Below are positions 27,512 to 37,390 of a stretch of DNA of 64,000 bases, piece by piece. The stretch is taken from NCBI RefSeq assembly GCF_000222485.1, contig NC_015914.1:4446001-4510000 (forward strand), in the 5' to 3' direction. Each line of letters begins with the position of its first letter. Position 1 is the first letter of the stretch. Both the position numbers and the translations under genes were made by a program. A model generated the notes under the pieces. The model was not told where the DNA came from, did not search any database, and worked only from the letters and a program-made list of their open reading frames with translations. Source of the stretch: Cyclobacterium marinum DSM 745 (GTDB lineage: Bacteria > Bacteroidota > Bacteroidia > Cytophagales > Cyclobacteriaceae).

Positions 27512-30500
27512 ATGAAAAATTATTTACAAAGGCATGATGTTCGCATGATTAAAGTATTTGCCTTTATCTTTCTTATCCTATGTATGTCTTCAGGGCTACT
27601 GCTGGCAAGAGAGGTAAAGAGGCAAGTGAAAAGTATTGAAGAAGTCAAAGTGCAAATACCCCTGGAAGGGGTTTCTGTAAAGGAGGCATTTTCTAAAATA
27701 GAGGAGGTTTCAGAATTTAACTTTGTCTACCTTAACAAAGAAATAAAAAATCTTCCGGAACTGTTTATTGCCCAGTCAAACCAAAGCATTTATAACTTGC
27801 TGGTAAAGATTTCCAATCAAACAGGTTTAGACTTTAAGCAGGTTAATCAAAATATTCATGTCCAAAAGTCAAAAAGAAGTAGTAATCAACAGAAAGTAGT
27901 TGTCTCTAATTTGTTTATAGAAATAACAGGTAGAGTGACAGACGATCAAGGATTGCCTTTGCCGGGTGTGACCATTATTATTGAAGGAACTAGTGTGGGT
28001 ACTGTTACTGATTTTGATGGTAATTATACTTTGGATGCAGAAGAAGGAAATGTACTGGTTTATTCATTTGTTGGCTTTGAAAGTCAGCGTAAAACAATCG
28101 GAAATTCCAGTGTAATTGATGTACAAATGATCCAGGATGCCAGTTCGCTGGAAGAGGTTGTGGTGACTGCATTTGGTATAAAGAAAGAAAAGAAATCACT
28201 AAGTTATGCTGTTCAAGAACTAGAAGGGGACAAACTGTCAGCGGTAGGAAATACCAATTTGGTCAATAGTATTCAAGGTAAGATTGCAGGGGTAATAGTG
28301 AAACAAAGTTCCGGTGCACCTGGTAGTACTTCAAAAATTAATATTAGAGGAAGTCGATCTTTTGTAGGAAACAATGAGCCGTTATATGTAGTAGACGGAA
28401 TGCCTATTTCAAGTGGTGGTCGTACCATAGATCTTAACCCGAATGATATCAAGTCCATGAATGTGCTGAAGGGTCCAACAGCAGCTGCCTTGTATGGGTT
28501 AAGGGCTTCAAATGGAGTTGTAGTTATAGAGACGAAGAAAGGAGAAGGGGTGCTCGGGGGCAAGCCTACAGTTACTTTGGAAAGTAATTACAATTTTGAC
28601 CAATTATCAAGAGTACCAGACATTCAGACCACTTACGGACAGGGGGAAAGGGGTGTATTTCTTCCCTATTCCGCATTCTCTTGGGGACCAAGAATTGATG
28701 AAATGGGTGTTTATACCAATCAATTGGGAGAATTGGAAGAAGCTGCTGTGTATGACAATGTAGGAGATCTTTTTAGGACAGGAGGGACCTCTAACACAAA
28801 CCTATCCATTTCCAATGCGCTGGATAAAGGGAATTATGCAATCAATGTAGGCATGGCCAACCAAGATGGTATTTTGAAAAATACAGGCATGCAAAGAATG
28901 AATATTAAAGTCGCAGGTGGTTATAATTTGACTGATAAATTAAAAGTTAATACTTCCATTAATTATTCTAATAACCTGATTGAAGGTACGGAATTACCTT
29001 GGTGGGGCACTTTTGCCATACCCCCTTCCTACAACTTAAAAGGAAAGCCTACTCATGTACCGGGAGATCCATTCCAACAGATAAATTTTAGGGGGCAACA
29101 TGATAATTTTTATTGGGCCATGGAAAATAATTATTCTGAGAATAGAACCTCAAGGACTTTTGGTAATCTTAGTTTTGATTATACGCCATTCGATTGGTTG
29201 TCAGTTAACTACAGGATAGGATTGGATGAGTATACTACTCAAAATAAAAACGTAATAGAGAAAGGCTCTGGTAGTGGGAGAACTGATCCACCAAGTGGGG
29301 GAAGTATTAGTAACAGTATGGTGAATCAGAGACAAATCAATTCCAATTTGAACCTCAATATCAGCAAGAGTTTTGGGAGCGATTTTAATATGGACTTTAT
29401 GCTTGGGAATGAGGTTTATGATATTAGAGGAAATTCGATTTCAAGTAATGGATCAGATTTGGTAATTGGTGGTTTTCACCATATTTCTAATACAGCTGTT
29501 CAAACAACCAATGAGTACTTGTCTAGAAGTAGAGTGGTTGGTTTTTATGGAAATCTTTCAGTTTCATGGCTAAATTCAATATTTCTAAATGCTACCGGTA
29601 GAAATGATATTGTTTCAAATATGCCTAGAGGAAACCGCTCATTTTTCTATCCTTCTATAGGTACAGGGGTAGTATTTACGGAGTTTTTATCATTACCTGA
29701 AAATATCCTGACATTCGGAAAATTTAGGGCTAGTGTAGCAGAAGTTGGTCAAGCAGGTCCAATATTTTCAACTTCCACACTATTTGTACCGGGAGCAGCC
29801 GTAGGTGGTTTTACTTTTCCTTACCAAGGTATGAATGCATTTACATTAAGTAATGCTTTAAATAGCTCAGATTTAAAACCTGAAAACACAAGAACTTTTG
29901 AAATAGGAGTTGATTTACGGTTTTTTAATGATAGGGTAGGATTGGATTATACCTATTATGATTCCAAGTCTGACGGCCAAATTTATAGGGTACCAATTGC
30001 TATATCTACAGGCTATACCAGTGAGTTGAGGAATGCCGGTGAAATGAGTGTAAAAGGTCACGAAATCATGCTTAATTTGACGCCTATTTCCACACAAAAT
30101 TTCTCTTGGAACCTTACTACTAATTTTACGACTTATACCAACAGGGTGGTAAGTTTGGCAGAAGGGATTGACCAACTAGAATTAGGTGGATTCAGGGTGC
30201 AATCTGTGGCTGTAGAAGGAGAAGAATATCCCTCCCTCAGAGGCTTTGGCTATGCAAGAGATCCTGCCAGTGGAGAGATTGTTGTTGACAGTAGACCAAC
30301 ACTTTCCAACGGAAATATCAACACACGCTATGGAATGCCTTTAAGGACCACCAGTCAGGTGATTTTAGGCAGTGCCCAACCTGATTTTGACATGAGTTTC
30401 CTTAATAGCTTTAATTTTAAAAACTTCTCTATTTCGGCTCAAATTGATTGGAGAAAAGGGGGCAAAGTTTCCTCCGGTTACAATAGGTTAGGAAAACTTT

Positions 30501-30907
30501 ATGGAATCCTTAGTGAAACTGAAAATAGGGAAGCAGATCAAATCTTTCCCGGAAAAATGGGGTACTATGACCAAGGTAATCTTGTAGTAGAAGGGGATAA
30601 TAACATTACCATTCAGAAAGGATTTGATTTTTACAGGGTGAATGATGATCCGATAAGTGAAGCCAATGTCTATGATGCCACTTTTGTGCGACTCAGAGAA
30701 TTACGATTGGATTATAGATTTCCCACTGGTTGGTTGCAAAATACATTTATTCGTAAGGCCTCAGTTTTCTTCGTTGGTAGGAATTTACTGTTGAGCGCAG
30801 CCATGCCTCATTTCGACCCAGAAATGTTCAATACCAATGAGGCTGAATCTTACAATTCCTATCCACAAACCAAGAGTTTTGGCGGTGGTATAAGAGTAGA
30901 TTTTTAA
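27512..30907 (+). CDS. SusC/RagA TonB-dependent outer-membrane transporter with STN signalling domain
   Basis: A 1,131-residue receptor. After the signal peptide it has an STN domain (about 50-120, VSVKEAFSKIEEVSEFNF), a carboxypeptidase-regulatory-like domain (about 137-210, GRVTDDQGLPLPGVTI), a TonB-box-like EEVVVTAFGIKK, a plug (GAPGSTSKINIRGSRS, EPLYVVDGMP) and a beta-barrel ending in GGGIRVDF. The STN domain links it to the FecR/ECF pair upstream. It imports oligosaccharides together with the SusD lipoprotein 20 bases downstream. It is the only SusC in the window. Confidence 0.95.
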   Translation: MKNYLQRHDVRMIKVFAFIFLILCMSSGLLLAREVKRQVKSIEEVKVQIPLEGVSVKEAFSKIEEVSEFNFVYLNKEIKNLPELFIAQSNQSIYNLLVKISNQTGLDFKQVNQNIHVQKSKRSSNQQKVVVSNLFIEITGRVTDDQGLPLPGVTIIIEGTSVGTVTDFDGNYTLDAEEGNVLVYSFVGFESQRKTIGNSSVIDVQMIQDASSLEEVVVTAFGIKKEKKSLSYAVQELEGDKLSAVGNTNLVNSIQGKIAGVIVKQSSGAPGSTSKINIRGSRSFVGNNEPLYVVDGMPISSGGRTIDLNPNDIKSMNVLKGPTAAALYGLRASNGVVVIETKKGEGVLGGKPTVTLESNYNFDQLSRVPDIQTTYGQGERGVFLPYSAFSWGPRIDEMGVYTNQLGELEEAAVYDNVGDLFRTGGTSNTNLSISNALDKGNYAINVGMANQDGILKNTGMQRMNIKVAGGYNLTDKLKVNTSINYSNNLIEGTELPWWGTFAIPPSYNLKGKPTHVPGDPFQQINFRGQHDNFYWAMENNYSENRTSRTFGNLSFDYTPFDWLSVNYRIGLDEYTTQNKNVIEKGSGSGRTDPPSGGSISNSMVNQRQINSNLNLNISKSFGSDFNMDFMLGNEVYDIRGNSISSNGSDLVIGGFHHISNTAVQTTNEYLSRSRVVGFYGNLSVSWLNSIFLNATGRNDIVSNMPRGNRSFFYPSIGTGVVFTEFLSLPENILTFGKFRASVAEVGQAGPIFSTSTLFVPGAAVGGFTFPYQGMNAFTLSNALNSSDLKPENTRTFEIGVDLRFFNDRVGLDYTYYDSKSDGQIYRVPIAISTGYTSELRNAGEMSVKGHEIMLNLTPISTQNFSWNLTTNFTTYTNRVVSLAEGIDQLELGGFRVQSVAVEGEEYPSLRGFGYARDPASGEIVVDSRPTLSNGNINTRYGMPLRTTSQVILGSAQPDFDMSFLNSFNFKNFSISAQIDWRKGGKVSSGYNRLGKLYGILSETENREADQIFPGKMGYYDQGNLVVEGDNNITIQKGFDFYRVNDDPISEANVYDATFVRLRELRLDYRFPTGWLQNTFIRKASVFFVGRNLLLSAAMPHFDPEMFNTNEAESYNSYPQTKSFGGGIRVDF

Positions 30908-30927
30908 ACCCAAAATAAGAAATAATT

Positions 30928-32337
30928 ATGAAATATATTAATCTATTATTCATTGCATTATTATCAGGACTGTTGATTTCCTGCAGTGAAGACATCTTGG
31001 ATGAGATCAATAAGAATCCCAATGCCTCAACAGATGTTCCCATAAGCCTTTTATTGCCCCAGGTAACAGTCAGCACCGTTCACGGTGTGGCAGGAGATGG
31101 TGGGGGAGAGTATGCCTGTTTTTTTGTGGAGCATACGACCAATGTACACCTCAATCCAAGAATGCCTTTTAATGTTAATGATAATGTTTGGGGCAGTACT
31201 TATTATACCTTAAAAGACCTTAATACCATTATAGAGAAAGGCTCAGTAGGAGGGAATGAAGAAGGTCAGTTTCATGCTGTAGGTATCGCCAAAGTTCTGT
31301 ACGCTTATACTTTGAGTGTTGGAACAGATTTTTTTGGGGAAATGCCCCATTCTGAAGCAAATAAAGGAAGCGAAAATCGTTCACCTACATTTGATAATCA
31401 GGAGACCATATATGCTTTTTTGCAAAACTTACTGGATGAAGCCATAGTTGACTTGGATAAGGAATCCATAGGAGACATTTCTAGGTTTGACCTAATTTAT
31501 GAAGGGGATACAGAAATGTGGAAAAAAGCTGCCTATGGGCTAAAAGCACGTTTTTACAATAGATTGAGCAATATTCAGCCGGAAGCTTCAGCTCAAAATG
31601 TTTTAGATGCGCTGGCAGGTACTTTTGAATCAGAAGATGAAGGGATGATTTTTGATGGCTACCTTTCTGGAAATACCAATGATAATCCATGGGCCGGATG
31701 GCAGAAATCAGAACAAACCTACGCGATCAGCCAAACCTTTCTTGATTTAGTCAATGGTTTTAATGATTCGGGATATACAGACCCTAGAGCAAACAGATGG
31801 TTCACACGAATTAATGGAGAATTTGTTGGCGCACCAACAGGCCAAGCCCAGTCGGATCAAACTCACTCCGTTTATTCAGCACCATCAACAGAAACAGTAT
31901 TATATGACGAGTCTCCACAGCCCCTAATTACTTATGATGAGATGAAATTTTTGGAGGCGGAGGCAAAGTTGAGGTTAGGATTGAATGAAGAAGCTTATGT
32001 CGCTTACCAAGAAGCTGTTGAATCAGCTTGTAGAAGGTCCGGAATTTCTGAAGATGAAATTGAAGAATATTTAAGCCAAGGCTCTGTTTTTCCCGGTGCA
32101 AATAATTTGAGCCTAAACCATATAATTGGCCAGAAAAATATTTCTTTTTGGATGTTTCAATCCATAGAAGCGTACAATGATTTCAGGAGAACCGGAATTC
32201 CTCAAATGAATGACCCTCAAGGTACACCACTTAGGTTGCCTTATCCACCTTCTGAGGTCAATAGAAACCCCAATACGCCATCTGAAATAAATGATCAAAC
32301 TATCTATGAAATTCCTGTTTGGTGGGCCAAACAATGA
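30928..32337 (+). CDS. SusD/RagB-type surface glycan-binding lipoprotein
   Basis: A 469-residue lipoprotein (MKYINLLFIALLSGLLISC, Cys19). SusD features are the INKNPNAS start, helical TPR-like repeats and a C-terminal segment with DFRRTGIPQ and IYEIPVWWAKQ. It sits over the SusC barrel as the lid that captures oligosaccharides. It follows SusC by 20 bases, and the BNR lipoprotein gene follows it by 55 bases. Confidence 0.93.
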   Translation: MKYINLLFIALLSGLLISCSEDILDEINKNPNASTDVPISLLLPQVTVSTVHGVAGDGGGEYACFFVEHTTNVHLNPRMPFNVNDNVWGSTYYTLKDLNTIIEKGSVGGNEEGQFHAVGIAKVLYAYTLSVGTDFFGEMPHSEANKGSENRSPTFDNQETIYAFLQNLLDEAIVDLDKESIGDISRFDLIYEGDTEMWKKAAYGLKARFYNRLSNIQPEASAQNVLDALAGTFESEDEGMIFDGYLSGNTNDNPWAGWQKSEQTYAISQTFLDLVNGFNDSGYTDPRANRWFTRINGEFVGAPTGQAQSDQTHSVYSAPSTETVLYDESPQPLITYDEMKFLEAEAKLRLGLNEEAYVAYQEAVESACRRSGISEDEIEEYLSQGSVFPGANNLSLNHIIGQKNISFWMFQSIEAYNDFRRTGIPQMNDPQGTPLRLPYPPSEVNRNPNTPSEINDQTIYEIPVWWAKQ

Positions 32338-32392
32338 CCTACTAATCAAGCTAAACTTTTATAAAATATTATTATCTAATAGAAAAGAATAC

Positions 32393-33889
32393 ATGAAAAA
32401 AACTAAAATTGTCCTCTTGATTTTTATCTCCATATTATTTGTCCGATGTTCGGTGCAAAGGCAAGACCAGTCAAAAGATAAAAAGTCCAAAGAAGAAAAT
32501 GCCAAATTACATCCTGACTTACAAAGGCATGAAGGAGTATTGGTTAATAAAAAGGTGAACGGCTACAATGGGATTTGGTACATGAATCAGCCCCTAGATA
32601 ACGAATATAAATTTAAATATAGTGGCGGATTGGCTACTTATACCGCCAAACACAACCCTATTGCGATTTATAGAAAAGAAGTAAATAAAACTTTCTTTTG
32701 TTATGGAGGAACAGATGCTGAGAATTCTACTTTGCACCATATGGTTTCTTACTATGATCATGAAACCGGGGAAATACCCAAGCCAACGTTAGTCTTGGAT
32801 AAGAATACCATAGATGCGCATGATAATCCCATAATTTCTATAGATAAGGATGGATATATTTATTTGTTCTCTACCTCTCATGGTACGTCTAGGCCTTCCT
32901 ATGTTCACAGAAGCCGGAAACCGTATGATATAAAATCATTTGAAGTGGTAGAGGCTAATAAATTGGACAATGGCAAAAAAGTACCTTTGGATAACTTTTC
33001 CTATATGCAGACTTGGAATGTGCCGGATAAGGGTTTTGTAAGCTTTTTTACTAGGTACAATTATCCAGCAGATAGAACGATTTGCTTTATGACAAGTCCA
33101 GATGGAAAGAACTGGTCTGAATGGAAACGCATTGCAGCGATTAAAAAAGGACATTATCAAATCAGTGCTGTCGGAAATAATGTCGTAGGCTCAGCTTTTA
33201 ATTTTCATCCGGATACCAAAGAAAAGAATGGATTAAACTGGCGAACCAACCTTTATTATGTTGAATCCTCTGATTTTGGTGAAACCTGGAGAGCAGCCGA
33301 TGGGACTAGCTTGTCTTTACCTTTGACTTCCATTGAAAATGCAGGATTGGTCTACGATTATTACGATGAAGACCTAAATGTCTATATGAAGGATATTACC
33401 TATGACAATGAAAATAGGCCTGTAATTCTTTTCATTACTTCCAAAGGTTTTGAAGCCGGTCCTCAAAATGGTCCTAGAACATGGAGAACTGCCCGATGGA
33501 ATGGAACGGATTGGGAAATCAATGACATTACCACTTCTGATAATAATTATGATATGGGTTCGCTTTATATTGACGAAAAAGGTAGCTGGCGTTTAATCGC
33601 ACCTACCGAAGTAGGGCCACAGCCCTATAACCCGGGAGGAGAAATTGCACTTTGGCAAAGCAATGATCAAGGTAAATCGTGGGAGATGGTAAAGCAAATG
33701 ACCAATGATAGCCCTTATAATCATACTTATGCAAGGAGACCGGTCAACGCTCATCCTGATTTTTATGCCATTTGGGCAGATGGTCATGGAAGAATGTCTT
33801 CCGAATCCCGTTTATTTATCAGTGATCGAGATGGAAATGTATCCATGTTACCGCAAACAATGAAAAGTAAAAAGGTGAAACTGAAATGA
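32393..33889 (+). CDS. BNR-repeat beta-propeller lipoprotein, possibly polysaccharide lyase-like
   Basis: The ATG at 32393 gives a lipoprotein leader (IVLLIFISILFVRC, Cys19) and is preferred over an in-frame ATG inside susD at 32291. The roughly 498-residue protein is a seven-bladed-propeller candidate of the BNR_4 type. H143 (DAHDNP) and H163 (TSHGTSRPSY) are 20 residues apart and are followed by Y204 and R221 (FTRYNYP). From memory, ulvan lyases of families PL24/PL25 use two histidines with about this spacing plus a Tyr and an Arg, so a lyase role is possible. Other BNR_4 proteins are uncharacterised. Position directly behind SusD points to a surface enzyme or binding protein that starts glycan breakdown. 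Confidence 0.72.
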   Translation: MKKTKIVLLIFISILFVRCSVQRQDQSKDKKSKEENAKLHPDLQRHEGVLVNKKVNGYNGIWYMNQPLDNEYKFKYSGGLATYTAKHNPIAIYRKEVNKTFFCYGGTDAENSTLHHMVSYYDHETGEIPKPTLVLDKNTIDAHDNPIISIDKDGYIYLFSTSHGTSRPSYVHRSRKPYDIKSFEVVEANKLDNGKKVPLDNFSYMQTWNVPDKGFVSFFTRYNYPADRTICFMTSPDGKNWSEWKRIAAIKKGHYQISAVGNNVVGSAFNFHPDTKEKNGLNWRTNLYYVESSDFGETWRAADGTSLSLPLTSIENAGLVYDYYDEDLNVYMKDITYDNENRPVILFITSKGFEAGPQNGPRTWRTARWNGTDWEINDITTSDNNYDMGSLYIDEKGSWRLIAPTEVGPQPYNPGGEIALWQSNDQGKSWEMVKQMTNDSPYNHTYARRPVNAHPDFYAIWADGHGRMSSESRLFISDRDGNVSMLPQTMKSKKVKLK

Positions 33890-34028
33890 TAATTACCCCT
33901 TTTTAAGAGCTTTCTATGATGACTCAATGGAGTAAAGAATGCTTAGAAAAATATGGGTGTTAATTATAGATTTATTTCAAATTTTAAGGGAAACAGCCCT
34001 TCTAAAACAATATTTCGAGTTAAAATAA

Positions 34029-34078
34029 AATCGCCAATCATTTCCTTGTTTCAATATAAAGGATAATGATTGGCGATT
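34029..34078. terminator. Bidirectional terminator between BNR and cytochrome genes
   Basis: AATCGCCAATCATT (34029-34042) and AATGATTGGCGATT (34065-34078) are perfect 14-base arms, with TCCTT/AAGGA extending the stem. On the minus strand it is followed by TTTTATTTTA, on the plus strand by ACTATTTTTA. Confidence 0.8.
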
Positions 34079-34104
34079 ACTATTTTTATACTGTGCTAAC
34101 CATG

Positions 34105-37032
34105 CTATTTTAATCCTTGCAAATAGGCGGTAAGGTTTGAAATATCGGTTTCATTCAAGGCCAAATCAGTAGGCTTGGGCATAATACTGGTTGCAAATCT
34201 CTTTCTCGCAGCAATATCCTCTGCTGGAATATTGTATACTTCATTTTGTAGTCCTTCCAAAACAACAATTGGCCCATCTGCTTGGAGGAATCCATAAGCA
34301 ACTGTCCCATCTTTTAGGCTGATCAGCCACATTTCATAACCAAAAGCAACCCCTGCACTAGGATTGCTTATGGCATCAAACAAGCCATTCTGATCAAGCT
34401 TCGCTCCAATCATGCTTAAATTCGGGCCAATGTTACGGCCTTCTTCACCCACCTGATGACAGGTTGCACATTTGCCTAGGAAAACTTGCTTTCCTTTGGT
34501 TACATCTCCTTCAATGGCACGGATATCCTCTAGCGTTATAGCCTTTGATGTGCTTGGCTTACTGAAATAATCTCCCGCCAATACGCGTATGGCTTGTTCA
34601 GGGTTTTGGAAAATAACCTTACTAATTTCGGTTTTCAATTCTTCTGAAAGCGCTTCTTTTTCTGCCAAACCAATCAACATCATGCCACCGGTTCTATCTT
34701 TCGCCATGGCCTGGGCTGCTTTTATTTTGTCAGATTCAGAGCTATTATTTTTTGTTAGGATGGATTTATTCGCCAACATCTCCTTTTGGATTTCCGGGCT
34801 TAGGTTGGCTTTTAATTCAGGAATCTCCATCTCAAATCCATTCCATTCATTGTTTCTTCTATACCTTAACCACCATAATGCCTGATCTTTCACGTCCGCT
34901 ATATCTGAAGCTGCAATTTCTTGCATGGCGTTTACAGCACTTTGGTCATTGATAAAGCCAAGGGCTGTAACCGCTTTTTTTCGTTGAGCTTCAGTTAATT
35001 GTTCGGATATAGCTCTTTCTTTCAGGCCATTGACTGCCTGCCTGGGGTGCAGCCGCCATGTGAGGTCTTCAAATCCCGGGTTCCAGTCAAGTGCTTCAGC
35101 ACCTATTTCTTCCTGAAGCGTAGGATAGATCTCTTCCTCTTTACTATCCATAGCTAAACCTAGTGCCTCGACATAAAACCTGTCATCACCATCATGACGG
35201 GAGGCCAGTTCAATTAATATATCTTGGACTTGGTTTAAAGGCATATCCCTCATGGCCACTGCCACTTCCCTTCGCACGGCTGCTGAGGGGTCTTTACTTA
35301 ATTTATTTGCAAAAGGTAGAATATCAGAATTAACCTGTCTCAAAGCCCTGAAAGCCGTTAATCTTATATTAGGGTTACTGGCCTCTAACTGCTCCTCAAC
35401 AATTTGAACCCCTTCCTCGCCCATTTTAGAAAGTAGCCAAATGGCCCTTGCTTGGTGGTAAGGGTTTTTATCCTTAAGCACTTCTTTAACTGCAGGTACA
35501 GCCTGAGCACCTTGAGCAGCAAGTAAACCAAAACCCGCATTCCGAATATTGACGGCGGGATTCTTTAAAGCCGCTATCTGTCCTTGAGTAGTAGATAAGT
35601 CAATCTCCGGACGGCTTAATTTTTTACCTTTGGGAGTAATTCGATAAATTCTACCATAACCGGTACTATCGATCATCCGATGTCCACCTACCATGCCATC
35701 GTACCAATCGGCCACATAGATGGCACCATCAGTTCCTACGACTACATCACTAGGCCTAAACCATTTGGTTTTGTCTTCATCGGTCGCTCGGCTTTTTGCA
35801 TCTTCTACTTCTTCTTCGGGCAAGCTAGTAATTAAGTTGTGCCTATTTAATTCAAAACCAGCTCCTTTAGCTTCAGGTTTGTAAGCCAAAATTACGTTTC
35901 TTCCAGCTTCACTTGCCAGTAAGGTGCCTCGGTATTTCTCTCCCATCAAATCACTCTCATAAAAGGTGATTCCTGTAGGTGAACCTGAGCCGGTATTGTC
36001 TCCAAATGGAATTACACCGGGGTCATCTTGATGCCAATGTGCCATGGGTATGGATTGGCCCGGTCGTCTGTCAGCCTGCCACTTTCTCGAGCCATCTGTA
36101 TTGAAATAGCCCATATTGCCACCCTCCATTAACCAGGATACACGCACACCTTTGTTGCCATCATCATCATTGTCATTTTGCCACATATTGCCATAGCTAT
36201 CAAGGGCCAATTCATAAGAATTTCTGAAATTATGACCCAATACTTTCAAGCCTGTACCATCAGGGTTGATGCTCATGGCAATACCCCCAACCCAGACTTT
36301 ACCATCGTCACTGACCATTCCCGGCTCATTGTCAATCATATGAGGAGATCCACCATTGTATAAACTTCCTGAACGGAGTGTCCATCCGCTTTTATCAGTG
36401 ACTATATGGGGTCCTGCATTTCCTGCATTAAAATAATATTTCCCATCGGGACCTGCCATCATGGCGTGTAAGCCATGGTCATGATCATACCCTCCAAAAC
36501 CTGTTAAGAATATCTCTTTATTGTCCGGTTTGTCATCACCGTCTTCGTCAGTATAGATGATTACGGAAGGCCCACTAGAAACAATGACTTTGTTGCCTAT
36601 TACGGATATGCCCAAAGGAGCAGTTAAATCTTTGTCCTGTACAAAAACTTTTGAGCTTTCAGCTTTTCCATCTCCGTCTTTATCCTCAAGAATCATCACC
36701 CTGTCTCCTTCTTCCTGGTGCTTGAATTTATTGGGATCATTGCGAAACAAACGATAATTAAGTGCTTCCGTAACCCAAATTCTTCCTTTGGCGTCAACAT
36801 CCATATTGGTTGGGTTGAAAAATAGGGGTGATTCAGCCCATAAACTTGCCTCCAAATCATCCGGTAAATAAAGTTGAGTGTCTTCTGAGTAATATTTTTC
36901 ATTGAGTGAAAAAGGTTCTTCTTGGACTTCTTCTTTACAACTTGTATTCAGGAGAGAAAGGCAAATGAAAATTCCACCCAAAGACCTTTTACTAAAAATT
37001 TTGGGAGTTAGATTAATTAAGGTTATATGCAT
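34105..37032 (-). CDS. Large lipoprotein with propeller, HEAT repeats and C-terminal cytochrome c (PVC-type)
   Basis: A 975-residue lipoprotein (FICLSLLNTSC, Cys32). The N-terminal half is a propeller with membrane-bound-dehydrogenase-like repeats (MDVDAKGRIWVTEALNYR, EDKDGDGKAE, DGAIYVADWYDGMVGG). Alpha-helical HEAT-like repeats fill about 480-830. The C-terminal cytochrome has C855-A-T-C-H859 and a likely axial Met951 (SIMPKP). This is the PVC-type haem-binding protein common in Planctomycetes and marine Bacteroidota. The cytochrome could accept electrons from a periplasmic sugar oxidation. A second copy lies at 53.7 kb. The exact reaction is not known. Confidence 0.85.
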   Translation of the reverse strand: MHITLINLTPKIFSKRSLGGIFICLSLLNTSCKEEVQEEPFSLNEKYYSEDTQLYLPDDLEASLWAESPLFFNPTNMDVDAKGRIWVTEALNYRLFRNDPNKFKHQEEGDRVMILEDKDGDGKAESSKVFVQDKDLTAPLGISVIGNKVIVSSGPSVIIYTDEDGDDKPDNKEIFLTGFGGYDHDHGLHAMMAGPDGKYYFNAGNAGPHIVTDKSGWTLRSGSLYNGGSPHMIDNEPGMVSDDGKVWVGGIAMSINPDGTGLKVLGHNFRNSYELALDSYGNMWQNDNDDDGNKGVRVSWLMEGGNMGYFNTDGSRKWQADRRPGQSIPMAHWHQDDPGVIPFGDNTGSGSPTGITFYESDLMGEKYRGTLLASEAGRNVILAYKPEAKGAGFELNRHNLITSLPEEEVEDAKSRATDEDKTKWFRPSDVVVGTDGAIYVADWYDGMVGGHRMIDSTGYGRIYRITPKGKKLSRPEIDLSTTQGQIAALKNPAVNIRNAGFGLLAAQGAQAVPAVKEVLKDKNPYHQARAIWLLSKMGEEGVQIVEEQLEASNPNIRLTAFRALRQVNSDILPFANKLSKDPSAAVRREVAVAMRDMPLNQVQDILIELASRHDGDDRFYVEALGLAMDSKEEEIYPTLQEEIGAEALDWNPGFEDLTWRLHPRQAVNGLKERAISEQLTEAQRKKAVTALGFINDQSAVNAMQEIAASDIADVKDQALWWLRYRRNNEWNGFEMEIPELKANLSPEIQKEMLANKSILTKNNSSESDKIKAAQAMAKDRTGGMMLIGLAEKEALSEELKTEISKVIFQNPEQAIRVLAGDYFSKPSTSKAITLEDIRAIEGDVTKGKQVFLGKCATCHQVGEEGRNIGPNLSMIGAKLDQNGLFDAISNPSAGVAFGYEMWLISLKDGTVAYGFLQADGPIVVLEGLQNEVYNIPAEDIAARKRFATSIMPKPTDLALNETDISNLTAYLQGLK

Positions 37033-37390
37033 GTTAATTGATATTAAAGGTTATTGGCTTGTACTTGAGCGTAATCTATTGATTAAATGTCAATTTACAG
37101 AAGAGGCTAAAAGTATAAAAAAAATAATTCAATAGAAAGCATTGTTTTATTGAGAAAAAAATAATTAATGTTTTATTTTCAATTATAACCTTTAGGAAAA
37201 ACAAATTAGGTCAAACCCTCGGTAAACTAAATTCAGGTAATATGCATTTTTTCTGGACAATTTTAGCAGGTGGTACTTCTGGTTTCTCTCTTAATTAGTA
37301 TGAAAAGGATGCAAAAAAATCGCATTTTGTTTCAATTAATTATTATTTATGGCTATTATTCTGTTCACCCAAACCTCATTTTAATTCAAT
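37033..37390. other. Divergent promoter region between the cytochrome and Gfo/Idh genes
   Basis: AT-rich, no gene. GTTAATTGATATTAA at 37033-37047 abuts the cytochrome start codon. A 14-of-15 match, GTTAATTGATACTAA, lies upstream of the sialidase-like gene at 46968-46982. Confidence 0.4.

Noticed and set aside
32291..32392. Upstream ATG for the BNR protein inside susD
   Set aside because: It would place 34 residues without signal character before an obvious lipoprotein leader starting at 32393.
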